Below, in pieces: positions 48,421 to 59,900 of a DNA stretch of 64,000 nucleotides. The stretch comes from Ischnura elegans (taxonomy: Eukaryota; Arthropoda; Insecta; Odonata; Coenagrionidae): NCBI RefSeq assembly GCF_921293095.1, contig NC_060247.1, positions 109,511,111-109,575,110 on the forward strand, read 5' to 3'. Numbering within the stretch: the stretch's first letter is position 1; each line of letters begins with the position of its first letter. Position numbers and translations under genes: made by a program. Below the pieces are notes generated by a model that made no database searches, was not told where the DNA came from, and saw nothing but the letters and a program-made list of their open reading frames with translations.

Positions 48421-49024
48421 TCCTATATCCTTACAATAATTCAAAAAGCAAATAACCCAGGCCGCCCCACAGTTTCCTCTCGAAACTCTCCTACGGAGCT
48501 CATCTTTCCATTCGTTGATTTCTATCTCCAGCCGTTCGTTAAGTTCCTTCCATCATGCATCAAATTTTCTCATGACTTATTTTTCATTTCACTATTCATG
48601 TTATTTTTCACCAACTTTTAGTTTAAAAAGGTATTAAAATCTTTTCCGGGCATGCATATTCCTAAAATTATCCTGGAGAGGACCCCAGAATGGGGGGGGG
48701 GGGCGCAGGTGGGGGCTAAAGGCCATCATGAGCCCGAACCTCGGGCCCTCAATCACTCCAGACCCGATAATAGGTATTTGTTAGTAAATTTTCTGTTGTT
48801 GGTAATTTCTTGTTATGATTGGAGCTATCGTAATGTTTGATTACCTAAAGTCATATTTTAAGCATTAGCTTTTTAACCATGTTTAAATCAAATGCAGTAT
48901 GAACTATTTGGCACATATTGTGATTCTATACACCTCTACACAGGTACGTCGTTCCTCTGCATGTAGATATCCCGGTACGCAGAGCGTGAAGTAATAATAA
49001 TCATACATTTATTATATTCCTCAG

Positions 49025-49151
49025 CAAAAAAGATGAAATTATGGAATGCTTCCACTGATATGAGGATGACTTGGGAGCTAAAGTAATACCAGGGTCTGCG
49101 GGCCAAATGAGTCCTTAATGCCAAGTTTTTTCCATCCAGACATGATGCACT
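49025..49151 (+). pseudogene. Degenerate exon 4 of a further gene-B-type copy
   Basis: The flanks match gene B exon 4: upstream tgcatgtagatatcccggta and atacatttattat-ttcctcag, downstream cagacatgatgcact|gtaagt. The exon itself begins K-K-D-E-I-M-E-C-F-H and then hits TGA; it is 127 nt instead of 152 and has three in-frame stops. No other exons of this copy are convincing, though 49193-49320 might be an exon 5 remnant. Confidence 0.65.
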
Positions 49152-49853
49152 GTAAGTTCATTTCACAACTTGATTTCATGAGCGACACACTGGTTTATTC
49201 ACTTACATTCAGTATTTCTGGGTCCCTTTTCCCTCATTGTTGCGGATTGAAGGCGTCATTAATGCACGGTTCATCAAATCCTAGTGCCGGGAGTGTGACG
49301 CAAGCCGCAACTAAAATAAACGTGAGAGCATTTTTACTATACTAGGAAATTAAGAGCATATGCACATAGGGGCGGTCTGGGGGTGATTGGCGGCTCTTGG
49401 GTACTAGAGCTCATGACGAGGACCTCCTTCCCGGGGGTTTTAAGGGTCTTCGGAAAATTTTAGGATATTGCAACCCCGAAAATTTATTTTGACGCTTTTC
49501 TACTTCTTGGAAACTAGGTAATAGTTAATAGTAAAACATCGATTTCGTAAGAAAAAATTCTACGAGAACTGAGAATTCTAGTGATTATAAAATTTTATAA
49601 TATATGACGGTTCCATTATCTATTTAGTGAATTTACTCCCTAAAGCTGCTCAGAAATATATGAATCATCTAAAGTAATCTTTACGAATAACCCTTTCAGA
49701 AAAAGATTCTGGTTCTCTTTTATCATCTGACGTTTTTATTTATTATTTTTTAGATAATCTTTTTATTCTATTTTGTAAATATAGTCAGCATTGTAAACGT
49801 AGAATTTTATAATTGTAAAACAGTAAGGTTCTAGTACTATGAGTACTTTTAAA
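49152..49853. other. Junction between the B-type relic and the A'-type relic
   Basis: Includes a repeat-like G-rich stretch (49366-49460). No gene seen. The left breakpoint of the duplicated A block lies near 49853, in the middle of exon 4. Confidence 0.4.
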
Positions 49854-51453
49854 ATGTGAGAGACGTGGGGGAACGGTTTATCGTGGTATTTTCGCAGGCA
49901 CAGTGGCTTTCCTCTGCGAAGGAGGTGGAGACACGTTGACAAGTAAGTTTAATTTGTAAAATAATTAGATATAAAATTATAGTTTCAGTAAATATCTCCG
50001 TGGATTAAATTCGAAAAATGTCAAGATTGCAAGTGTGCGAAGTTAAAAAAATCAAACGACAAATACGTAGGGTGGAGAAAAATTATGTCTCGAAATTTTA
50101 ACCCTGGATAGCTAATGCCTGTAGGGACCAAAATTTCCCATAATATTTTTGTTAAAAAACGGACCTTTTTTAAACTTCAGAAACTTTGAGTCAAGTGCTC
50201 CCTTAGGCCAAGAGTTTGCCCTGTTTCCGAATGCTCTAGACCAGGGGTCTCCAAAATACGGCCCGCGGGCCGGATCCGGCGCGCGCACTTGTTTCATGTA
50301 GCGCGCGACTCTCGCTCGTTTAACTATGTGAGACGCCGCTAGGAGCATTGCAGCGCTGTACTGCCCGTCAAAGTCACCTTCAACTCTTCGTAAAGAAGAA
50401 ATACGCCAACGGATTCTTCCGTAGACATTCAGTATGTATCGAATACTTCAGTCATCGGCTTTGCTATCCGGCCCGAGGGGCGATTAGGAACTTGGAATGT
50501 GGCCCTCGTGGCCTAGTAATTTCGAGACCCCTGCTCTAGTCAAAGGCACATGAAATACGGTTTTTTATGTCGACTACTTATCCAGATGGTCGTATAAATA
50601 TGTATGAAATGAGTGAATATATAGAAATAACATCAATAATACTGGCCTTGATTATAAAAAAAAGTTATAGACGTACTCAGAATTAATTTTTAAAAATCCT
50701 GTCTAATACATCTTGTGCAGGATAGAAAACATTTGCTGAAGATTGAAAACTCCTCTGCTCCTGTGTTCATTTTGCACTCATATGATCTCAAGAAGTATCA
50801 CCTTTATTATTGTGTAGAGTTACCAAAATTTGACCGTCTCGTATTCTCTTAGCTTTTGTCCCATAAAAAGCTTTGATAAGAGGAACCTGAGTTAATCCAT
50901 AGGAATAACGAGAATCAAACAGACGTAAAAATGGAGAAGAAAAAAATTAAAAAATTCATCCATAACTCAATTTTGAAATGCAGGAAAGAATACTTGCTAA
51001 GAATTACTTGTAGATGATTGAGAACTTCACTCCCCCGTTGTAAATTTTGGAGTCGGTCTATCCTCACCAAGTACCTGTATGTGCGCGTAAAATCATTTTA
51101 CCCAACTCATCGTATTCTTTTAGCTTTTGTTATAAGAAATTGCAATATACAACCTCCAATCGTCTCCCTCTTGGATTTGATGATATAATGTTATCAATTG
51201 CTTAAGATCTGATCGTTTATAAATCATTCTCAGTCCATTTTGCTTGCCCGGCCTCTGTGTTCTGTTCAATGCAAACAAGTAGTCTGCGTTTCACCGTCTA
51301 TTATTTTTTTACAATTGCAGGAACTTCATATCGGGATTGTCCTGCGTGGCGAAGAAAGCAGAAGCTTGTAATCAAGAAACTGCCGCACTATTCCTTCAGT
51401 ACGCAGACTATCTTAAGACAAATAGTCCCTGCTCCTCACCTGCTGGGAGCTAA
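49854..51453 (+). pseudogene. A': broken second copy of gene A (partial exon 4, exon 6)
   Basis: 49854-49942 matches the last 89-90 nt of gene A exon 4 including the donor (acaa|gtaagt), but has lost one T of a T-run, so it is out of frame. Exons 1-3 and the 5' part of exon 4 are absent, and a deletion removes the region equivalent to about 17660-18780 including exon 5. Exon 6 (51321-51453) is intact and encodes the identical C-terminal peptide. The proximal poly(A) hexamer is changed from AATAAA to GATAAA (51463), while the distal AATAAA at 51616 is kept. A hAT MITE sits in the former intron. Not expected to make a functional protein. Confidence 0.82.
50242..50533. mobile_element. hAT-type MITE, 292 bp
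   Basis: Ends CAGGGGTCTCCAAA and, inverted, CAGGGGTCTCGAAA. 8-bp target duplication ctctagac / ctctagtc (50234-50241, 50534-50541). The paralogous empty site in gene A intron 4 is at about 17640-17660 (gctctggactaaggcaaatg). GC-rich interior with cggcccgcgggccggatc. Confidence 0.88.
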
Positions 51454-52210
51454 AAAAAAATTGATAAACCTCTTCTGGCCAAAGAATCACCCCGAATCTG
51501 CCAATACATTCAAATCCCCTGAACAGTACATCTTTCTGAATGATAATAGAAAAATAAGAGTACACGTTTTTTAATTTCTCCCATTGCCATTGAAAAGAAG
51601 TATTTTCCACTAAAAAATAAATATTTTTCTTAGAAATTTTAAGGTAATTCTTGCATATTTGCAGCAGCAACCGCTTCATATTTAGATGTCTCAAAATGCA
51701 TATTTCAGAATCCAAATACATGTTTGAAAAAAAGAACCATTTAATTTTTTCAAGTATGTATTTGAAATGAAAATCCTCTTTTTTGGTCATCATAGGTGAT
51801 CAGCTTTTCATCACGTAGAAGAAGTCCGCTCTCCGCATTATAACCTGAAGATTTTTCCAAGCCATCTCTAGAGTAACTGATATAATTATGTTATTGTTAT
51901 AAGAAAGTAATTAGTAAAGCTACGGTCCCCAATGAGAAGTTATCAATGAGTATGTGTACATGCAGATGCATGCACACTTAATTTATAAGCTGATTAAACC
52001 GTTATTTATCATATGTGATAGATGTTCTTATATTCCTTAGAAATTGAAAAGTAGCAGAAATAGCTAATAAAATTTAGAAATTGAAGCGTTTCTGGATATA
52101 TTTTATAAGGAAAAATATTTTTTGTTACGCATTTAAAAATTTATACTGCTTATATTATTTTTTTTCAAACCATAGAGCACATTTTCAGAAAGATGATCAC
52201 GGTACTAGAT
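51454..52210. other. Downstream flank of A'
   Basis: Paralogous to 20937-21270 and 22305-22740 downstream of gene A. No gene seen. Confidence 0.55.
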
Positions 52211-52333
52211 AGTTCTTTGTTAAAACTATCGCGAGTACTTGTAAATTTAGATAAAAACTTTTGGGCTATGCTGCCGCGTCAATTCTTGGGTGGCACCTAC
52301 GTTTCACGACCGCTGCTGGTCGCTATTTCAAGG

Positions 52334-52352
52334 GATTCTGAAGAGTTGGGAA
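52334..52352 (+). ncRNA. Partial hammerhead-like box in the Penelope terminal repeat
   Basis: ttctgaagagttgggaatt has the CTGAAGA core and the start of a stem II, but the GAAAC side is missing here. The opposite terminal copy (minus 56434-56404) has CCGAAGA-GTGGGGAATTTC-GAGAC, one substitution in each box. Penelope terminal repeats are known to carry hammerheads, so this is a decayed one. Confidence 0.4.
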
Positions 52353-52451
52353 TTAAAATTCATGTATGTATGCATCTGTGTCAGGTGGTGAGGGTAGGGG
52401 AGTGGGAGGTTGTAGGAGTGGGTTGGTGATTGTTTTTTTTTTGATTACGGG

Positions 52452-52869
52452 TTACCAAGTAAGGCTAATTTTAATTCCGGTGACCCAGTTGAAATTGTTC
52501 TTCTTTTCTTTAGATATTTCAATGGCTTCTCCGACGAGTTTCTGTTTAACACTTTTTGCTTTGGCAAAGATTTTTGCTTCCTTAAGGTCGATAGTGTGGA
52601 CCAGTGCTGCGTGTTCGGCTACCGCGGACTTTGTTGACTGCCCCAGTCGAATCGCTCTCTCGTGCTCCCCTAGGTGTGTTTTGACTGATCTGCCTGTTTC
52701 GCCGATGTAGTTCTTCCCACAGGTCTGGCAAGAAATTCGGTAGACCCTTTCCACTTGTAGTGGAGCTGTATCCTTGACGGTTTTTAGGAGAAGTTTTATC
52801 GGAACGTGAGGAGAGTAGATTGTCCTTATCTGGAATTTTCCTATTATGCCAGTCGTCCCCTTTATGCAT
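52452..52869 (-). pseudogene. Penelope-like GIY-YIG endonuclease domain
   Basis: Frame 52754-52452: VYRISCQTCGKNYIGETGRS followed by VKTHLGEHERAIRLG, SAVAEHAALV and FNWVTGIKISLTW. The Y-x-I-x-C-x-x-C-x-x-x-YIGET-x-R motif is the GIY-YIG nuclease fused C-terminally to Penelope RTs. A frame break at its start separates it from the RT (overlapping frame 52869-52582). Confidence 0.85.
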
Positions 52870-54250
52870 GGCAGGAAGGCTTACTTCTGGTCGCTGAGGT
52901 CATTTGTGGATGAGTTTGCGGCTTTTGCGGTGTTGATTTTGATCTCGTTCTTTTTGATGGCTTCATTAAATGTTTGAGAGATAACTCTGTCGTCGAATCT
53001 ATTTCCCCAAACAATGGACTCTGACTTCCGACTCTCTTCGGTAAAGTTGTTCTGGTCAATTATCGTCTAGGAGCGGTGAATCAAGGTGTTGACCACTCCA
53101 TTTATTTGGGCTGGTTGATGGTGAGATAAAGCGTGCAGGTATCGATTTGTTGCTCTTGGTTTTCGATGCACTGTATGCCCCAATGTTCCATCCGTCTTCC
53201 TTTCCACGAGAACGTCCAGGAATGGAAGTTTTCCGTCTTCCACCACCTCTATTGGAAACTTTATGTTTTAGTTGATCCAGTTCAAATAAGTATAAAACTC
53301 TTGAAGCTTTTCCTTTCCGTGAGTCCAAATTACAACAGAGTCGTCGATATATCTGACCCAGATCTTAGGCTCGTGGGCGGCGTTTTGAATTGCTGTTTCT
53401 TCTACGTGTTCCATAAATATGTTTGCAATTGCTGGGGAGAGAGAAGAACCCATCGCTGCTCCAGACGTCTGAAGTTAAAAACTATTCCTATACCGGAAGA
53501 TAGTGCTCTTAAGGCAAATCTCTGTCAGCTTGGCGATGTTTTCTCCAAATCTGTCTTTGATGACATTTACCACCTCGTCACAAGGAATATTTGTGAAGAG
53601 CGATGTCACGTCAAAGCTGACTAGGATGTCTTCTTTTTTGACCTTGATACCACTAATAATCCGAAGAAAATGTTGAGAGTTCTTCACTTATGATTTCTTC
53701 TCTTCTACTGTGGACTGTAAAATCGGTGTCAGGTATTTCGCTAATTTATGTTGGTGAGTCAATGGCGCTGGCAATGGGCGTAAGGGGCATTCCTTCCTTA
53801 TGAATTTTTGGCACACCGAAGACACAAGGAGCTTACGGATTATGTGGGTTGATTCTTCTTCTTTCGGCTGGTTTCGGTACATAAGCCTTTAGTATTTCTG
53901 TCAATATCCTCTTTCATCGGGAGGTTTGGTCTCTGTCGATCTTTTGATGAGGTCCTTCCGCAAGAAGTTCTTGTATCTTCTTATAATATACATCTTTCTC
54001 TTGACGACATTCGCGTTGGCTTTGTACGCTGGTAAAACCACGATGATATCATTTTCTTTCAATTTACCAAGGGGTTCTCTCTCTGACACGGTGGTATTAT
54101 GTTTCTGGCTTTTCTTATTTATTATGAGGATTCGGCAGGCGTCTTGTCGAACTATCTCAGCCTCGCTGGGTGGCAAGTTACCAATGACGCTTTCTACTCC
54201 GCTAATGATTTCTACCACTGGAATTTTCTTTGGCGTCAGCGCGTAGTGGG
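52862..54250 (-). pseudogene. Penelope-like reverse transcriptase, multiply frameshifted
   Basis: In order: 54218-53901 (PLGKLKENDIIVVLPAYKAN, VVKRKMYII), 53882-53688 (LLVSSVCQKFIRKECPLRPL), 53687-53475 (ILVSFDVTSLFTNIPCDEVV, the catalytic-Asp block), 53453-53268 (MGSSLSPAIANIFMEHVEET, then the VRYIDDSVVIWTHG catalytic box) and 53328-52862 (post-RT). The SFDVTSLFTNIP and R-Y-IDD motifs are diagnostic for Penelope rather than LINE RTs. At least five breaks. Confidence 0.87.
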
Positions 54251-54299
54251 GAACTTGCTTGGGTCGCAGATTGCTCTAAAAACTATTTTGAATAAGTAA

Positions 54300-56170
54300 A
54301 TTAGCTCGCAAAAATACCTTAAGTTTCTCCATTCAACATCAAAAGAAATAAAAAAATTGCATTTAAAATCGAGAAAAATTTCTCTGAGCCGACTACTGCG
54401 CGAGGACACCCGAGCGTTGCCGAGGCCAGGCGTGACGTCATAGGTGCCTAAACAACCGTAGGGAGTTGGGAAATACGCTGAGCGCATGCTGTCAAATTTG
54501 TTTTTAGGGAGTATTTACCTGTTCATCGTCGCTTAATTTTGTTCTGTTATTCTTGGACAAGTTTTCCTATTGCTATTGTGCCACGATTATTACTTGGGAT
54601 ATAAATAATGCGACATCGGGATGATGAAGTAAAAGCGTTTCACTACGTATATTTTAGTTATCAGAAAAATGGATGATAACGTTGCCACTCGTTCGAATAG
54701 TACACCTGAAATTCATCTGCTTTTACATAATACCCCGCAAGCCGCCTAAAGGGCGTGTGGCATGGGTTGTTAGGGCACCAGCCTTTTTTTAGGACACCAA
54801 CATTGATGCCACGACCCTCATGGAATTTGTTAAGACAAATTATTGCTATACGTCGGCGGCAAATCGAAATGTAAAAGAAACTTGTAATACTTGAGGATAA
54901 CGATCGTAAGCTGTGCTGTTGACATTAGAGTAAGCTGTGCTGTTGAATTTGGCAAACGCCGAATAAGCGGATAATGTAGTCCTATCTGTCCTACGGTACG
55001 AATTCACAGAAAAACCGTCTGCACACAATCCACATGTGAGATCGTGAATCGGTTTCGCTGCCAACACACACACACAAGCTACAACCTATTTCAATAATAT
55101 AGGTGAATCCATAAACCATATAATAGTGTATACCATAAAAATATAGTGGGAAATAGGCAAATACCTTTATCAAAAACTGGAAGTCACTGTCACACTCTTA
55201 TATTCATCACGTACAACTTACAATAGCATAGCTCGTTATGATGAAAACAACTATTTATTCAATGATTTAAAGTCTTAAATTAGCCCTCACAAGAGACACA
55301 GGTGACTTTTCTCACTACTATTCGTTAAAATAATGGAATAACAATGCATTAAAACCACTGGCACAGTGATTATTAGCAGCAGCTTAACGGGAGATGTCAC
55401 GTTGAAAATAACACTATTTTGGCACAAAAATGTTCCTAGATGTCTCCACTCAGCGAACAAAAGTTGCATTGACTGGAATTCACCTCCTAATACAAGCACA
55501 GACAGTCCTAAACGACGAATTCTCCGGTACCTACGAATAAACGGATGAAGTTATTGTATATAAAAGCTAAGCGGACATTAGCAAGCATCAAAATCGTTTT
55601 AATGACATACTTAAATGAATGATATGCCGTCGATAACATCAACTTAAAATTAACGTATCCCCCTTCCAACATCCGTGGCTCAGACTCCTACAACGATGTC
55701 AGTTAGGTATTATAAATTTTTTAGTTTAACTGCTCCAGTTTTATACATTATTCTCAGATATTAATATTATAAATAATACAAAATATGAGGGCTTCTGAGC
55801 CTCTATCGTCGGATATTTATCTTTAAATAGAATAGAAAATAATCAACACGCCTAAAAAACGAAGTTTCACAACTGCTGGCAACACTATTACAAACAATCA
55901 CAACAATAGTTTCGTGTGATGTTTTAGACACCTTTGACGTCATCGAGGCTTCGTCGGCAGTGGCTTGGGGGGTGAGGGAGTTTTTCCCGCGCTTTAAAAT
56001 TCGTTATATTCATCATTGAATATCTCGCGAAGGAAAACTCAGATACGCATGCGGTTTTCTTTGTTGCATTCAGAAAATAATTTTCTGTCCGCCTGTGAAA
56101 TAAAAAAAATTCATGCAAGATCCCCATTGAATCCTTTTTGAAACATCAACTGGGCGGAAGGGTCCAGGGG
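54300..56170. other. Unclassified insertion inside the Penelope-like element
   Basis: Separates the Penelope N-terminal piece (56222-56506) from the rest. AT-rich, with a short local duplication (taagctgtgctgttga twice, 54908-54945). No coding motif or clear terminal repeats found. Confidence 0.4.
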
Positions 56171-56221
56171 GTGTTTCGAGAGATTGACGATGACCTGTGC
56201 CTCGCTTTGTGGATTGTACGG

Positions 56222-56530
56222 TCACTGCGAATTTTGTAATCTTGTCAATATCCTCTTCTGCTTCTCCTTCGTAGTCTCTGCTGCCGCGATCGTGTGTGAT
56301 GCCGTCATCCTGTCGAGCCTCTCGATATCTTCCTTCTTCATGGAATTGGCGAGAATGATGTGTATGTTGAAAACTTCCTTTTCGACGTGGTCCAGTTCAC
56401 GGCGGGTCTCGAAATTCCCCACTCTTCGGAACCCATTGAGAAGGCGACCAGCATCCATCGGGAAACTTTGGGGCCACCCAAGAATTTGCCCGACATCATA
56501 GCCCAAAAGATTTTATTCAACAAGGTATTA
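56222..56530 (-). pseudogene. Penelope-like element N-terminus
   Basis: Minus frame 56506-56222 with RRELDHVEKEVFNIHIILAN, MKKEDIERLDRMTAS and KEKQKRILTRLQNSQ, a basic helical region as found upstream of Penelope RTs. It overlaps the terminal repeat copy. Assigned mainly by position. Confidence 0.5.
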
Positions 56531-56533
56531 GAT

Positions 56534-56732
56534 GAATTTATATATCTAACTTAATTCAATACATTTTGATTTCAATGCATCAGTATGCTTCCTAACCTCA
56601 AGGCATAACACGCATTTTCCTCTTCGGCTATCTTCGAAGTTCATCTATTCCCTGATCTTGAAGGGTGAGTATTATAAACAAGCGATTAGGCAAGTGATGC
56701 TTTGGTTTTTATAATCTTCGCTAATTAATGGG
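56534..56732. other. Intergenic flank upstream of gene C
   Basis: Closely matches 25204-25380 upstream of gene B (shared catcagtatgcttcctaacc), marking the resumed duplicated block after the Penelope insertion. Confidence 0.6.
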
Positions 56733-56939
56733 TGACTTATGCGCAAGCAGAGGACTCCACATGTGCACTGTGGACAAATTTTCCCGGAAATACTTTTGCG
56801 GCATATATATTCATTCAGACACGCTGCGCGAGGATAGCAGTGTGGTGGGCGAATAAGAAAGAAATCGAACTTATATTGCTCTGTCTTGTGGATAGGTGGA
56901 TGATTACCGGAGAGAAAGAGGAATTCATCCCTTAGAAAA
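56733..56939 (+). promoter_or_regulatory. Candidate core promoter of gene C
   Basis: TATA-like gcatatatattc at 56801, then tagcagtgtg about 33 nt later, conserved with gene B apart from a few substitutions and a 2-3 nt indel near 56900. Confidence 0.4.
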
Positions 56940-56967
56940 ATGCCTTCATTACTTGTGACAGTTATTG
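56940..56967 (+). CDS. Gene C exon 1
   Basis: Encodes MPSLLVTVI; donor tg|gtgagt, phase 1; one codon differs from gene B. Confidence 0.72.
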
Positions 56968-59900
56968 GTGAGTAAATTATTTTTAAAGATAAGGAATACT
57001 TGTAATGTGATCAATGAAGGATTATGCCATTAATTTTTAAGAACCGAACGACTGCGTTCAAGACATTGTCTTTTTATGTCGTTCTATTAATTGATCTTAC
57101 GGTAAGAGATTATCCTGTGCTTTGTCATGGATGTAAAATGAGAAATTTTTAAATGCACTATGACCCTGATTAGAGCCGAAGACTGAAATCTGTGTTTTCG
57201 AATAAAGTAAAATGAATGTTTGCGTTATTAAAATTACATATAATCACTTATAATACGACGACTAATATGCCATGACATTGAGAGTAACCTATCTATGAGA
57301 CGAAGCATGCGTGAGATATACTGTGTTAACCAAGACGGCTACCTCGGCTTGCGGTCTTAGATGTTGAAATGAAAATTTTTTGGCGACCTTTCAAAGTGTC
57401 GACAGTGAAAAAAATCAAGTGAATGATTATTTTCATATCGTTATTTTTCTAGTGGATGTTTTTGTCGTGCGTAAGTTTCAATCCCATGATTGTCGAGAGG
57501 AATGGAAAATTTGATTAGGGTTCAATCTTGAACGTTATTCTGATTTCTTCCTTGTCTTCTCATTCATTGGACCCGCCATTATGAGGATTGACCATTTATC
57601 CTGCAGTTAAGATAAAATACGAATTTCAGTTGCTTTTTGCTTCTTCCTCTTGCTCATCTGGTTATTTTTTCTTTAGTAGTTCACGGCTCATACATACAGA
57701 TATTTTAATGATAGGATTTTTTTTACGTTATTTAATAAATGTCAGTGCTTACCATTTCCTTCGTCATAGTGATATGGGGAATTTTTAATTAAGTGGCTTA
57801 CCCAGGGTGTATTATTACTCGTTAATCCTGGATAGTAATCAAGTCCTAATCGGAAATACAGAACGAGACATGATTTAAGATTGCCGCGCAATTAGCGTGG
57901 CAAGGTACGTTGAAGCGTCATCTATGATACCTGGCGACGCCTGGTGTGTTTCGGATGTGCAATAATGGATTAATATAAAGTGGACTTTGCATTACATCGA
58001 TATTCTACGTGAAAATAGATAATTTCATTGATTTTTCCAGCATGGGCCTTCTATTTTATGCCAGAGTGCGTCATGTTATGTGTCAAGTATATCATAGATA
58101 ATGTATAGGTATAATCTAACTGGTAATATAAACTCTGCGATTACCCTGAAAATGTTGATTCACTGATAACATTTTAAAATTTTAATGGAATTTTTAGAGA
58201 ACAAATTTGATATTTCATCTTTTTTTATTTCTCTTGGACAAACTTTATTCGAAATTTCAAAAGAGGGAGGTGCATAATGATCTTTGCTATCGATGAACCC
58301 CTGTAACACATTACTTCTAATTTATATTTCAAATATTCATCTCGTTTTGCCGCTGGTAACTCCATAACTGGTTATTTACCCCTGACTAATCTAACGTGTA
58401 CCAATGTGTGCTGAGGAGAGATGTGGTTGTTTCTTTTTTGAAAATAAACAAACAATAGTTTGATTATTCAGTTGATGATTTGTTCAATATCTTAGCTCTA
58501 CAGTATAGCTTCACTCAACACTGTTATATGAAATTAACCCAATGTTTTTATTTAGGAACGAAAAACCGTTAAATTATTTCTTCAAAACATGTTTCTTTTA
58601 TACTACCTGGGATTAAAAAAAATATCCCACAACCGTTACACAGTAATGATTTTGCTACTCCATTTTTTACAATTGTGTATGTTGTATGAATATCTAAATA
58701 TAGTATAAAATGCTCTTACGATTGTTTTAGTGGCAGCTTTTGTCGCACTCCCGGCACTCGGACTTTATGTACCACGTGTTGATGACACCATTGAGTACCA
58801 ACAATGCAGGAACAGGAGCGATGTAAGTAACTGAACCATTGTGATACTCATGCTGGACTATTGTGTTAAAGACAGCGGCTGCGATATTATGACGAATATG
58901 CTATTCGTGAGGCAATATTACGCCCCCCAGAATCTATATCTCAAAATGGTGGCCCTCAAGCCGAATTTGGAGTCGCTTTAAAGTAGCGGTCCCCAAACCG
59001 GTGTTTCCCGGGCCGTTCGGAAAAGGGTCGCGAGATGTATACAAATATTATTTTGAACTATGTACTTAAACTTTGACAACCTTTTTTAGGGGTCGCGGCT
59101 AAAACGCATGGGCTAAAATATGTTCCTTTAAGTTTGGGAACCGCTGCTAAATAGTATCGAAAATAACGCCAGCGTTTGCCTGGCGTAAATCAGATTGCGA
59201 CTCCCTAACTTTGCATTTTTACGCACCGTTGTTGCCACCGCCGCATGCCATTGTAGGCTTTATATTCCGGGTTTAACCGCGTCGTAACTGTCATCAACCC
59301 GGAAAATGCTACCAGCGCACCGCGGAAGCCTTCGCACCAATGAAAATGGCATTACCGAGGAGAGGTCGAAGCGATTTAAAAACACACACCCAATTAGTAG
59401 GTGACACAAGATTGTCTACACCGCCTAAAAATATATATAAATCAGCGTGTAACTACAATGGGCATTGAAACATCTGTAGTTATGCACGTCATACGTATTA
59501 TATGCATGGTGGTAAATTTATTAAAGCTACCTTGTTATCCATCTTGCATGACCTCAAGTTTATTCCACATATAGTGAAGCATATAATCCAAATAACGACA
59601 GTTTAAAAAAATAGCAATTTCAACTCAAAAACCATTAACTATAACTCCAGTTTATAAGATAATTGAATGTGCATTTTGCCAGCGTAAAATGTATGATAAA
59701 AACTATGTTGTTTAAATAAACACCGCCGCGCCGTAAGGATTATTATTATTTTAAGTTTTGGAAAACAGTCATAGGGTATAGTTGAAAGGAGTTTATCCTC
59801 GGAATTTATTTTTTCACAGATGGAAACATTTTATTTAGGGCTATGCATGGTGAGAGCAATTGGAAGCGGAGGAAATCCGGAAGAGTTGTATCCTGATAGC

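Larger units (their letters stand above)
45188..49024. other. Spacer between gene B and the B-type relic
   Basis: Contains a SINE (45545-45850), an RTE tail (47270-47580) and a Penelope scrap (47590-48420). 45851-47270 shows no identifiable gene. Confidence 0.5.
52211..56520 (-). mobile_element. Penelope-like element, about 4.3 kb, with 13-bp target duplication
   Basis: Flanked by cacggtactagat (52198-52210) and caaggtattagat (56521-56533), an imperfect 13-bp duplication; the paralogous site near 22715-22730 reads tcaaggcattagg. An inverted terminal segment is visible: plus 52241-52350 and minus 56530-56418 both read AACTTTTGGGCTATG, then TTCTTGGGTGGC, then the CTGAAGA / CCGAAGA box. Coding is minus strand: N-terminus at 56506-56222, main part 54250-52450. 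The stretch 54300-56170 between them is a further insertion. Confidence 0.8.
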
